Positions 26,552-34,740 of a stretch of 64,000 nt of DNA are shown here, one piece after another (position 1 is the first letter of the stretch; each line of letters opens with the position of its first letter). The DNA comes from Pararhizobium sp. IMCC3301 (GTDB taxonomy: Bacteria; Pseudomonadota; Alphaproteobacteria; Rhizobiales; GCA-2746425). The notes under the pieces are model-generated. The model saw only the letters and a program-made list of their open reading frames with translations, did no database searches and was not told the DNA's origin. The stretch covers positions 1,116,001 to 1,180,000 of the forward strand of contig NZ_CP132336.1 in the NCBI RefSeq assembly GCF_030758315.1, read 5' to 3'. Position numbers and translations under genes: made by a program.

Positions 26552-27826
26552 TCAGTCCACCGCCCGCGTCACGGCCACCTGTTTGAGTCGAAGCGTTCCC
26601 GAGTAGCGATTTCGCCAGCTCATCGCCATTTGGGCGTTGAAGACCAATATGCGTTGCAACGCACAGTCCTGGGTTGGAACCTGCACCGGAATGCTGTCAG
26701 TCCGCTCTTCGATTGACCCTTGTTCAAAGGACATTGAAGCAAGTGACCGATTATCGCCGACACAGCGCATGACGAGTTGCAGTGGTTTCGGCGTCTTCAA
26801 ATCGAGTGCGGAATAATCAACCGTAAAATTGTACTTTCCCGGGGCAAGCCGGATGAGTTGTTCAATATTGTTAAACTGAATGGGTGTGTCGAGAAATCTG
26901 ATCGACAGGCTCTGCTCCGGGGTGGACGCCAGGCTCTCTCCAGCAATATTGGCCAGGGTGTTCAACTCGAAACTGACGCCAGTCTGAGGGCGAATCCGCC
27001 AGTCGAACGGGTTGCCCGATAAAGGAAGTTGAAAACCTCCATTGTAGATATAACCAACTTCCGCACCGGTATCCTGGCCCCGGGTCAGCAGAAACAGCAG
27101 ATAAGCGTTGGCATAGAGCTGCTGGCCAATAAAGGCAGTGGTCAGCCGGTTGATCAGATCTGCAAGTTCGGGCACGCCCCTTTCGTGCCATTCCAGCAAA
27201 ACGGTGTATGCGCTCGCCATCCATTCCTTTTGTTGTATCAGGCTGGCAATCAGGAAGTTGCGAAGCGATTTCTCCGTGGCAAAACGGTCCACTAGCAGCG
27301 CATAGGCTTGCGGGTCGGACAGGATGGCTGGCAGAAGAGGTTCAACAGTTTTCCAGCGGTTCGGCCAGCGACGGGCAATAATTTCAAGTCTTTTTGCAGC
27401 ATCCACAGGGCGTGTTTGCAGTACGTCTAAAAAAGCCATTCGCGTCAGCGCGTGTATCTCGGTGGGCAGCAGGGTCAGGGCACGGCTGTAGAGGCGTTCG
27501 GCGACGTCCTGATTTCCAGACCGTTCCTCGGCAATTCCGAGCAGGCTATAAAACCGCGCATCAAGAGGCGCAAGCTCTAAACCGGTGCGGATGAATGGTT
27601 TAAGCGTTTCGGATTCATTTTGTGATTGAAGTTGTTCAACCACCTCAGTAACGCGCGCATCCGCCAGCAGCGGATTGAAACGAAGAGCAAGACGTGGTGC
27701 AGAGGATGCGGCGAGGCTGCTCAGCCCATTAACCAAGACGGCGGCGGAAATGATCAGCGATATCGGAACCGCCACGAGCCAGCCGAGAGGTGAGGGTTTT
27801 CTTTTTGCCGCGCTCTGAGCTTGCAT
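26552..27826 (-). CDS. Membrane-anchored TPR protein of the exopolysaccharide locus
   Basis: The 424-residue protein has one N-terminal membrane helix (LGWLVAVPISLIISAAVLVNG, about residues 13-35). TPR-like repeats around residues 85-150 include FYSLLGIAEERSGNQDVAERLYSRAL. A C-terminal beta-rich domain follows, so most of it faces the periplasm. Its first 98 bases overlap the end of the tyrosine kinase gene in another frame and it directly precedes the polymerase gene, so a role as assembly scaffold is likely but unproven. Confidence 0.72.
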   Translation of the reverse strand: MQAQSAAKRKPSPLGWLVAVPISLIISAAVLVNGLSSLAASSAPRLALRFNPLLADARVTEVVEQLQSQNESETLKPFIRTGLELAPLDARFYSLLGIAEERSGNQDVAERLYSRALTLLPTEIHALTRMAFLDVLQTRPVDAAKRLEIIARRWPNRWKTVEPLLPAILSDPQAYALLVDRFATEKSLRNFLIASLIQQKEWMASAYTVLLEWHERGVPELADLINRLTTAFIGQQLYANAYLLFLLTRGQDTGAEVGYIYNGGFQLPLSGNPFDWRIRPQTGVSFELNTLANIAGESLASTPEQSLSIRFLDTPIQFNNIEQLIRLAPGKYNFTVDYSALDLKTPKPLQLVMRCVGDNRSLASMSFEQGSIEERTDSIPVQVPTQDCALQRILVFNAQMAMSWRNRYSGTLRLKQVAVTRAVD

Positions 27827-30080
27827 GGTTTTCTATCTCAATTGAGGCGTTTTCATAGCCATAATAATTATAGTCCATATAGCGGTATGAGTAATTATAG
27901 TCGAATTTATCGATCAGGAATTTGTTCAGGGCCGCGCCAACCACGTTCCCGCCAGCATGACGCAGTCTTGCAACAGCGTTTTTTGCGCTTTTTCGGGTTA
28001 CCTGCTTTGCGGCAACAACCAGCAGCGTGGCGTCGGCCATTCGGCACAGAACAGGGGCATCTGCCAGACCAAGCACCGGAGCAGAATCGATGATTACAAT
28101 GTCATAGGTGTTGGCCATGTGGCGCAGAGCGTCGGCCATTTTCTGCGACATCAAAAGCTCTACCGGATTGGGCGGTATGGTTCCCGCTGGAAGCAGCGTG
28201 ATCAGCGGATTTTTAGTTTTCTGCAGGATGGAAGACACGTCACCCTGACGCAGCACATTCGACAAAATATTGCTCAAACCAGCGGCATTGTTGGTCTTGA
28301 ATAAATGATGCATGCGCGGTTTGCGCAGATCCGCATCCACAACAAGGACACGGCGACCAAGGGCGGCGAAATCCTGGCTGAGCTTATAGACAGTTGTGGA
28401 TTTGCCCTCACCTTGTTGAGAAGACGTGACCACGAGGGTCTGCATGGCATCGCCTGTCCCGGTAAACTGCAAAGAGGTTCTGAGTGACCGGTAAGCCTCT
28501 GACAGTGGGGATTTGGGGTCCTCCATCGCTATGGTCAACTGCTCATCATCAGGTTGACTTGGAAGAATCCCGAGAACCGGAAGGTTCAACTCATCCTTGA
28601 TCTGATCCGGATTTGTGAATGTGTTGCGCATCAGTTCGAGCACATAGATCAGCATTGCCGCGACGGCTGCAAACAGGGCAAGCGAAAAGGCAAGACTTTT
28701 TTTCAAATTGGGCGAATAGGGGGCTCCCGGCGCCACCGCAGTTTCAATGATATAAGCATTGGCGGTTTTGAGTTCGGATCCTACTCCGACCTCATTCAAT
28801 TTTGAAATCAGCGTTTCATATTGGGTGCGATTGGAATCAACTTCGCGCTTTAAAATAGTGTACTGAATGTTTTTATCCTGGAAATCGGACTGAGCCGCCT
28901 CAAGCAGCGCCAATTCCCGTTTGAGCGCTGCGACTTTTTCTTCCGCCTGTTCATTCTTGATTTTGGTTGATAGCGCGATGGCACCGATTTCGTTCTGTAT
29001 TTCTCTCTGCAACTCGTTGATCTGCGCTTGCATCCGCTTCATTTCCGGGAAGTCCGGCTTCAGCGTGCCCAGCTTTTCCTTGTATGTTGCATTTAATTCA
29101 ATTATTTTTCGCTTGGTGCTTTGGATTGACTCGCTTGCAAAAACATCTGGCAAAATCTCCGCATTGCCTGCTTGCACCTGATCAAAATAGCGATTGGCTT
29201 CCAGGCGTTCCTGCATCGCATCGCTGAGAGCACGGTTGAGTTCCGAAATGTTTTCGGAAATCAGGGAGGCGTCGCTGCCGGTAAGCGTAATGCCAGCCTG
29301 TTTGGCGTAATCAACCAGACTCTTTTCCGATATCTGCAGGCGCTGCTTTGTTTCCTGCACCTGCTCCTGGATGAATTGGCGGGCCAGATCCGAAGTCTCG
29401 CTAGTTTTGTCGACATTCTGATCCGTGAAGCTGCGCACCACCTGATTGGCAACCTTGGCAGCATATATCGGATTGGCGTGACTGTAGGACACCGACAGGA
29501 TTGATGTGTTTCTCAAAAGCTCAACCGACAATCCACTTCTGATCTTGGAAATTGCAAGCGCTTCACGTTGCTCGGCACTCAGCTTTTCAAGTTCAGCCGT
29601 TGGCCTTGCTCCGGTTACCCTGTTGACAAGATTGATCAGGGAGAAGGAGGGGGTTGGAGCGAGAAATCGCTGATCCAGCGGCAGGTTTAACGCAAAGGCG
29701 ACCCGCCTTGCCAAATCGCGGCTTTGCATTTTTTCGCGCGCTGTTTCAAAAGCTCTGAGGCCACTTGACTGCGTCATGACTTCAAGGTCTTGAATGACGC
29801 GGGCACCTTGCGCCTCGATCTCAACCTTTGTTGATGCCCTGTAAAACGGCGTTTGCAGATAGGTGTGAAGAACGCCGATCACCAGACCAGCCGTCAATAA
29901 AGCCGCAATAAGCCACCGATAGTGGATTGCGTACCATATCAGTTTCAGAGGATCGAGACTGTCCTCCTCCTCGGCCGGCGGCGCATAATATCCATAAGCA
30001 GTCTGCGGATTGTAAACCATCCGGCCCTCGGGAATTGCCTCTATTCCCTGGATATTGCGATTGGGTTCGTGTTTGTTCAA
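27729..30080 (-). CDS. Wzc-like chain-length regulator and BY-type tyrosine kinase
   Basis: The 783-residue protein has a Wzz domain with two membrane helices (about residues 55-75 and 465-490) enclosing a periplasmic coiled-coil. A cytoplasmic ATPase follows with Walker A SSQQGEGKSTT (about 553-563), A' VLVVDADLRKPR and B DIVIIDSAPVLGLADA. A tyrosine cluster (YNYSYRYMDYNYYGY, about 726-740) is the expected autophosphorylation site. Unusually, about 40 basic residues follow the cluster and overlap the next gene. Cycling of phosphorylation controls polymer length and export with the Wza-like protein. A phosphatase gene lies at 32017. Confidence 0.92.
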   Translation of the reverse strand: MNKHEPNRNIQGIEAIPEGRMVYNPQTAYGYYAPPAEEEDSLDPLKLIWYAIHYRWLIAALLTAGLVIGVLHTYLQTPFYRASTKVEIEAQGARVIQDLEVMTQSSGLRAFETAREKMQSRDLARRVAFALNLPLDQRFLAPTPSFSLINLVNRVTGARPTAELEKLSAEQREALAISKIRSGLSVELLRNTSILSVSYSHANPIYAAKVANQVVRSFTDQNVDKTSETSDLARQFIQEQVQETKQRLQISEKSLVDYAKQAGITLTGSDASLISENISELNRALSDAMQERLEANRYFDQVQAGNAEILPDVFASESIQSTKRKIIELNATYKEKLGTLKPDFPEMKRMQAQINELQREIQNEIGAIALSTKIKNEQAEEKVAALKRELALLEAAQSDFQDKNIQYTILKREVDSNRTQYETLISKLNEVGVGSELKTANAYIIETAVAPGAPYSPNLKKSLAFSLALFAAVAAMLIYVLELMRNTFTNPDQIKDELNLPVLGILPSQPDDEQLTIAMEDPKSPLSEAYRSLRTSLQFTGTGDAMQTLVVTSSQQGEGKSTTVYKLSQDFAALGRRVLVVDADLRKPRMHHLFKTNNAAGLSNILSNVLRQGDVSSILQKTKNPLITLLPAGTIPPNPVELLMSQKMADALRHMANTYDIVIIDSAPVLGLADAPVLCRMADATLLVVAAKQVTRKSAKNAVARLRHAGGNVVGAALNKFLIDKFDYNYSYRYMDYNYYGYENASIEIENHASSERGKKKTLTSRLARGGSDIADHFRRRLG

Positions 30081-30085
30081 ATCAG

Positions 30086-30118
30086 GTCCAGTTGTGTCTC
30101 ACGTCCAGTTGTGTCTCA
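30086..30118. repeat. 17-base tandem repeat before the tyrosine kinase gene
   Basis: GTCCAGTTGTGTCTCA occurs at 30086-30101 and again at 30103-30118, in tandem with a one-base spacer. It lies in the 87-base gap between the export lipoprotein gene and the kinase start (30080), so it could be a regulator site or a slippage-prone leader. Confidence 0.75.
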
Positions 30119-30167
30119 GGATAAGCGGATCATATGGTAACCCGTTTGCATTCATTGATAAGACAAA

Positions 30168-30893
30168 TCAAAAAACCGCCAATCTCGTCGCACTTCCCGC
30201 AAGTCCGAGCGCCTCGCGCAGGCCTCGCATAGCAATTTTGGAACCGGACGAAAATGACACGATGACATCTCCACCAAATATTCGGGGGTCCGCTTTTTTA
30301 CCGTTTCGGATTTCCTTGACATTGTAGTTGGCCACCAGTTTTTCGCCGTCAAAATCACGAAAGACGTATAATTTGGTAGTATCCGCAATTTCCTTAAAGC
30401 CACCTGCCTGTGCCACTACCTGCAACAGGCTGGAGGTGCTGGAGACAGGATAAATGCCGGGTTTTTGAATGGCACCATCCACCGTTACCCTCTGTCCTGC
30501 AGATTCTTTTACGAAAACTGAAACTTCGGGGTTCTGCAGGTACTTCTCGCCATAAGCCCGCTCGATATCAGTTTCCAACTGCGAAATGGTTTTTTTACTG
30601 GCCTGAACTGACCCGATCAGGGACAATGATATTCTTCCATTTGGATCGATGCGGACTTCGCGGTCCAGTTCATCAACTTCAAACACATCGACTTCCAGCA
30701 GATCATTCTCGGCCAAAGGCTGTTCCGCTCCTTCATTCGTATTCTTGGGAGGCGGCAGCGCAGACACAAGCCTGAGATTGCCATCTTTGGTTTGCTGGCC
30801 ACTGGAAAAATCTGAGGAGGAGGAGTCCAACCCGGCCGTCGAGCAGCCTGCGAGAAACAGAATCAGCAATCCTGGAAAGAATATGCGCTTCAA
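30168..30893 (-). CDS. Polysaccharide export lipoprotein (Wza-like)
   Basis: The protein of about 241 residues begins with a lipoprotein signal (KRIFFPGLLILFLAGC, cysteine in the LAGC lipobox). A Poly_export domain follows (LAENDLLEVDVFEVDELDREVRIDPNGRISLSLIGSVQ), then an SLBB-like part (VTVDGAIQKPGIYPV). It would form the outer-membrane export channel partner of the kinase. No ATG fits: TTG 30893 gives the natural lipoprotein start, while the frame is open to a TTG at 30938. It heads the operon export-kinase-TPR-polymerase. Confidence 0.85.
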   Translation of the reverse strand: MKRIFFPGLLILFLAGCSTAGLDSSSSDFSSGQQTKDGNLRLVSALPPPKNTNEGAEQPLAENDLLEVDVFEVDELDREVRIDPNGRISLSLIGSVQASKKTISQLETDIERAYGEKYLQNPEVSVFVKESAGQRVTVDGAIQKPGIYPVSSTSSLLQVVAQAGGFKEIADTTKLYVFRDFDGEKLVANYNVKEIRNGKKADPRIFGGDVIVSFSSGSKIAMRGLREALGLAGSATRLAVF

Positions 30894-31362
30894 TGTATCA
30901 ACCTGTTCTGTTCGAAATTCCGGATGAGCCAAGCGCAATTCGAAGATGCCCGACAGAAGTGTTTAATCTCAAAGCCCCACATCTTAGGGGAGTGTGGAAC
31001 ACATTTATCAAAACTATATAAAGCAAGCTCTCATTATTGATCAATGATGGCGGAAATACAACTCTTGATAAGCGAACTTACAATGATTTCCGGCCTGGCG
31101 ATCAAGCCGATCCCGCGCTAAACAAAGGATGCGCTTTGTCACACAACGGTAGCAAGGCCGCAATAAAACGGGTATTGGGCCAAAAGGCTTGTTTTGGCTC
31201 ATCATTGCTCACCCGGTCAGGAGTGGGTTTGAACCCCGGATTTGTTTCCAAGTGCGAAACGGAAGGGCCACACATTTAACACAAATTTATTTCACCGATA
31301 TTACAATAATTTATAGTTGCTTCAAGTTTGACGCGTATGCTAACAGGAATTACTCGGAAAGG
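30894..31362. other. Divergent intergenic region of the exopolysaccharide locus
   Basis: This AT-rich interval of about 470 bases separates the export operon and the FecR-like gene, which diverge, so it should hold both promoters. No RNA gene is supported; GGGTTTGAACCCC at about 31226-31238 resembles a tRNA T-arm but no cloverleaf surrounds it. Confidence 0.45.
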
Positions 31363-31872
31363 ATGAATATGCAACAGCTCTCTCACTTGGCAAAATTTGT
31401 TTTGATTTTGGCGGTTGGGTTCAGTACTGCCCCTGCCTTTGCGCAGTCGGCGGGTTGCGCTTGCACGACGCCATATCCTGCATTTGGCGGTTCAACGGGC
31501 CAGCTCACGACTGTGAGTGGACAAGTCCTTGTATCGCAACCGGTGGGATTGACACCGGCACAGACTGGTGCGGGCCTGGCGTCCGGCTCTCAGGTGCTAG
31601 TTGGGCCGAATTCCTCTGCAATTGTCGTCTTTGGAAGTTGTAATCTGAGCGTTGGCCCAAACTCAGAGCTGACTGTGATTGATACAGGCGCGGATATTTG
31701 TCTCCAGGTTGAGGGCACCGGCCGTCAGGCATTAAGACCTGATGATTCGATCAACCCTTTCGTGTTTGGTGGAATTGGTATTGCGGGAGCACTCGGTATC
31801 GCGGCTTTGGCCAGTAGCGGCGGAGACGGTGGTTTTGCTTTGGGTGGTGGCACCGTTCCCGTTAGCCCCTGA
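31363..31872 (+). CDS. Secreted FecR-like protein
   Basis: ATG 31363 begins a 169-residue protein with a signal peptide (KFVLILAVGFSTAPAFA) and a short cysteine-containing N-terminus. A FecR-like beta segment follows (TTVSGQVLVSQ...GAGLASGSQVLVGPNSSAIVVF), then a glycine-rich hydrophobic helix (PFVFGGIGIAGALGIAALASSGG). It probably sits in or near the cell envelope. It is divergent from the polysaccharide export operon and upstream of the tyrosine phosphatase gene. The role in export or sensing is unknown. Confidence 0.65.
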   Translation: MNMQQLSHLAKFVLILAVGFSTAPAFAQSAGCACTTPYPAFGGSTGQLTTVSGQVLVSQPVGLTPAQTGAGLASGSQVLVGPNSSAIVVFGSCNLSVGPNSELTVIDTGADICLQVEGTGRQALRPDDSINPFVFGGIGIAGALGIAALASSGGDGGFALGGGTVPVSP

Positions 31873-31978
31873 CTATTTTGGCGACAGTCCTTGCACAACT
31901 TCAATCTTTGATTTTTTTAATTTGATTTTCGGATTCGCTGCCTGACCCGACACTGCGCGATTTGGTGCGATCTAGGGC

Positions 31979-32000
31979 GCGTTCCGGTTGTTCGGAACGC
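31979..32000. promoter_or_regulatory. Perfect 8-bp hairpin upstream of the tyrosine phosphatase gene
   Basis: GCGTTCCG and CGGAACGC are separated by the loop GTTGTT and end 16 bases before ATG 32017. No T tract follows, so it is not a standard terminator. It could be a protein binding site or a leader hairpin affecting translation. Confidence 0.5.
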
Positions 32001-32016
32001 TCGTTGGCCCCATTGC

Positions 32017-32748
32017 ATGATAGATATTCACAGCCATATTCTTCCCGGATTGGATGACGGTGCTGCCAATCTGGAGGTTGCGCTGAAAATTGCTCGGCTT
32101 GCTGTCGCGGATGGTATTCAGCAAATGGCGTGCACACCGCATGTAACGCCCGGTCTCTACAACAATACGACTGCCGGAATTTCACAAGCCGTAGAGGCGC
32201 TTCAAGAAAGTTTTTTGCAGGAAGACATACCTCTTCAACTGTTTGTCGGGGCAGATATTCATGCAACTCCCGATATTACCATGCGGCTGAGTGCAGGTGA
32301 ATTGCCGACGCTGAACGGGTCGCGCTATTTCCTTTTTGAACCCTCTCATGACGTCGCACCACCAGGATTGCTTAATCTGGTCAAGAATCTGATTGGCAAA
32401 GGGTTTTTCCCAATCGTCACTCATCCGGAACGATTGCGCTGGATTGAAAAACAGTACAAGCTTGTGATTGATATGCGCAACGCTGGCGCGCTGATACAGT
32501 TGACGGCGGCGTCTATCGTCGGAAAATTTGGCTCCAGAGCCCAGTATTGGTCGGAGCGTATGCTCGATGACAGGCTTGTTGATGTTGTTGCGTCTGATAC
32601 GCACCACCCAATCAGGCGCCCTCCCCTGCTTTCAAAAGCGCGAGACAGTATTTCGTTACGAATGAGTGAGAAAGAGGCCGTCGAAATGACGGTTCATACG
32701 CCACAAGCTATTCTTCAAAATCAGGACGTGTCGCGTCGGCTTGGGTGA
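32017..32748 (+). CDS. CpsB/YwqE-type protein tyrosine phosphatase (PHP domain)
   Basis: The 243-residue protein opens with MIDIHSHILPGLDDGA, the metal-binding start of PHP phosphatases. It also has CTPHVTPGLYNN, LFVGADIH, FPIVTHPERLRW and VASDTHH, all matching the CpsB/CapC family. These manganese enzymes remove phosphate from tyrosine kinases that control capsule synthesis, so its likely target is the kinase at 27729. No Shine-Dalgarno is evident before ATG 32017. Confidence 0.9.
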   Translation: MIDIHSHILPGLDDGAANLEVALKIARLAVADGIQQMACTPHVTPGLYNNTTAGISQAVEALQESFLQEDIPLQLFVGADIHATPDITMRLSAGELPTLNGSRYFLFEPSHDVAPPGLLNLVKNLIGKGFFPIVTHPERLRWIEKQYKLVIDMRNAGALIQLTAASIVGKFGSRAQYWSERMLDDRLVDVVASDTHHPIRRPPLLSKARDSISLRMSEKEAVEMTVHTPQAILQNQDVSRRLG

Positions 32749-32798
32749 TCAATAAAGCGCATCATGCCAATGAGTCATGTCCCCAAATCAAATCGGGA

Positions 32799-34097
32799 CT
32801 ATTTTGAGCCGAAGCCGCTCAATATGATACGGATTGTTCTCAGCGCGATCAGAAAATCCAGCCAGGGCGAGAGATATTTCACGTAGAAAAAGTCATATTG
32901 TAATTTTACATGCACCTCTTTTGGGTCCGCCACATGGCCTTGGTTGATCTGTGCCCAGCCGGAAATTCCAGGGCGCACCACATGACGATAGCGGTAAAAC
33001 GGCAGTTCAGCCTCATACCATTGCGACAGGCTAAGTGCCTCGGGGCGCGGCCCGATCCAGCTCATGTCGCCTGACAGTATATTCAATATCTGCGGCAACT
33101 CATCAATTCGGTATCGGCGTAACACCCGTCCGATTGATGTAATTCTCATGTCATCATGCTTCGTCATGAAGCCTTCTCGCTCGGGTTCCTGCTGCCCTTT
33201 TGGACCCGGCTGCGCCCCCCGGTGCACCATTGTCCTGAACTTCCAGACCTCAAAACATCTGCCTCGGTAGCCCGTTCGCACCTGCCTGAAGAAAACCGGC
33301 CCTTTGGAAGTCAGTTTGATCACAGGTGCAATGACGGCGCATAGTAGAATGAAAAACGGAAAAAGAAGAAGTGCAACCACCCAGTCCAGCATATGCTTGA
33401 TTTTCAAAGAGCCAATGCCCGGCAGCAACGCACCCAGATTATTTTCCGATAGGTGTTCGATTTGAACCCGACCCGTAAGTGATTCAAAAACCTGCTTGAA
33501 ATGATAGACAGGTTTTCCCGCCAAGGTACAATCAGCCAGAAACCGTTCCCACTCGTCTGGCAAATCGCTGCGCAAGTCGGCGATAACGCTTGAATACTCC
33601 AAAATTGAATCGTCGGGATCTTGCAAATAGCTGCACTCGACACCACCAAGCCTCGTCAATTCATCAATCTGTCCGCCGGGCACCAATGCCAGCTTCAACT
33701 TTTCAAATTTCTTGGAAATTAAATGATATCCGCCAAACCAGAAAACAGATAGCAAATAGCTGGAGGCAAACAGGAACCGGCTGTAGTTCAAACGTGTTAG
33801 GAGAAATACAATCAGCATCGCTGCAAATGTAGCGCTCACAATAAACAGAATACGCGAGCCTGATTGAAGGCCTGGAAAATTGTTCATCCTGCGCAGGATG
33901 CCATAGGCGATGGTCACCGCAAAAGCTGCCGCAAAACTTGTATTCACAGTGCTTTCGGAATATCTCCCGAACAGAATTGAATGATCCCTGATCACTGTGG
34001 GTAAAAATACACATAGCAAGAGCGCGCCGATCAATTGAAATCTGCTCTGCAGGAAAAATTGTGGTGGTCTCAATCTATCCTGTTGTTGAGGTCTCAT
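32799..34097 (-). CDS. Initiating sugar-phosphate transferase (WbaP/ExoY type)
   Basis: The 432-residue protein has N-terminal membrane helices and a CoA-binding-like middle region. A further helix (DWVVALLLFPFFILLCAVIAP) leads into the bacterial sugar transferase domain with GPVFFRQVRTGYRG, VWKFRTM, RRYRIDELPQILNILSGDMSWIGPRPE and WAQINQG. It places the first sugar phosphate on undecaprenyl phosphate in the inner membrane. It converges with the phosphatase gene. Confidence 0.92.
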   Translation of the reverse strand: MRPQQQDRLRPPQFFLQSRFQLIGALLLCVFLPTVIRDHSILFGRYSESTVNTSFAAAFAVTIAYGILRRMNNFPGLQSGSRILFIVSATFAAMLIVFLLTRLNYSRFLFASSYLLSVFWFGGYHLISKKFEKLKLALVPGGQIDELTRLGGVECSYLQDPDDSILEYSSVIADLRSDLPDEWERFLADCTLAGKPVYHFKQVFESLTGRVQIEHLSENNLGALLPGIGSLKIKHMLDWVVALLLFPFFILLCAVIAPVIKLTSKGPVFFRQVRTGYRGRCFEVWKFRTMVHRGAQPGPKGQQEPEREGFMTKHDDMRITSIGRVLRRYRIDELPQILNILSGDMSWIGPRPEALSLSQWYEAELPFYRYRHVVRPGISGWAQINQGHVADPKEVHVKLQYDFFYVKYLSPWLDFLIALRTIRIILSGFGSK

Positions 34098-34128
34098 CTA
34101 ATGTGCACATCGAACAGTGGAGCTATTG

Positions 34129-34740
34129 TCAAATCTGGTGTTTGAAGTTTTTGGAACATGCTGCGATCTGGTCGTTGTGTTTGGTTTCAATTCCGTCTTT
34201 GAATTTCACACCTGTGATGACTTTGACCCGATTGTCAAAGCCGCGCAACCTTCGCCAATTTTTTTCGCCACTCTGCCCCGGCTTGAACATCATGTGCAGC
34301 ATGCCATCGTGTAACAGGAGGCCTTTTGAAGGTTTGGTTTGATGCCTGATTGTGGCGAAGGCAGGTTCACTCGGATTGCTGGCCCGGTTGTTCAGCCAGC
34401 GGCCCGTTTCTTGTCTGTCGGCGTTACCAATGACCTTCATCGCGGCACCGTAGGAGCGCAGCCTGTCCGTCACGATAACTTTCGGATTTACAAAGCGTTT
34501 CATTGTTTTTCTTGGGAATTTCAATGCCACTTTGCGATCACGGCGCTTGGTTTCATAGGTTTCCAGGACCTCGCCTTCGTGATCTGCGGCGTGCATTCGA
34601 AAATGCTGCTTCGCCACTCTGCCCGCTTCAACCAAATTTGTTTTGACAGTGCCGTTTGCGCGGAGCGAGCTGTCCGTGATGGAATCTTTTTTGATCGCTG
34701 AGAAATCGACCATCATCCCATCAATAGCGATTTGATGCAT
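34129..34740 (-). pseudogene. Fused remnants of IS6- and IS256-type transposases
   Basis: The central part (ADHEGEVLETYETKRRDRKVALKF...VIVTDRLRSYGAAMKVIGN...RWLNNRASN) is the IS6 DDE core. The C-terminal part (MMFKPGQSGEKNWRRLRGF...VITGVKFKDGIE) looks like the end of an IS256/Mutator-type transposase. The open frame spans both, but neither is complete. It overlaps the end of the phosphomannomutase gene by 28 bases. Confidence 0.68.

Noticed and set aside
31226-31238. tRNA-like sequence GGGTTTGAACCCC
   Set aside because: It resembles a T-arm, but no acceptor stem, anticodon arm or D-arm could be folded around it.
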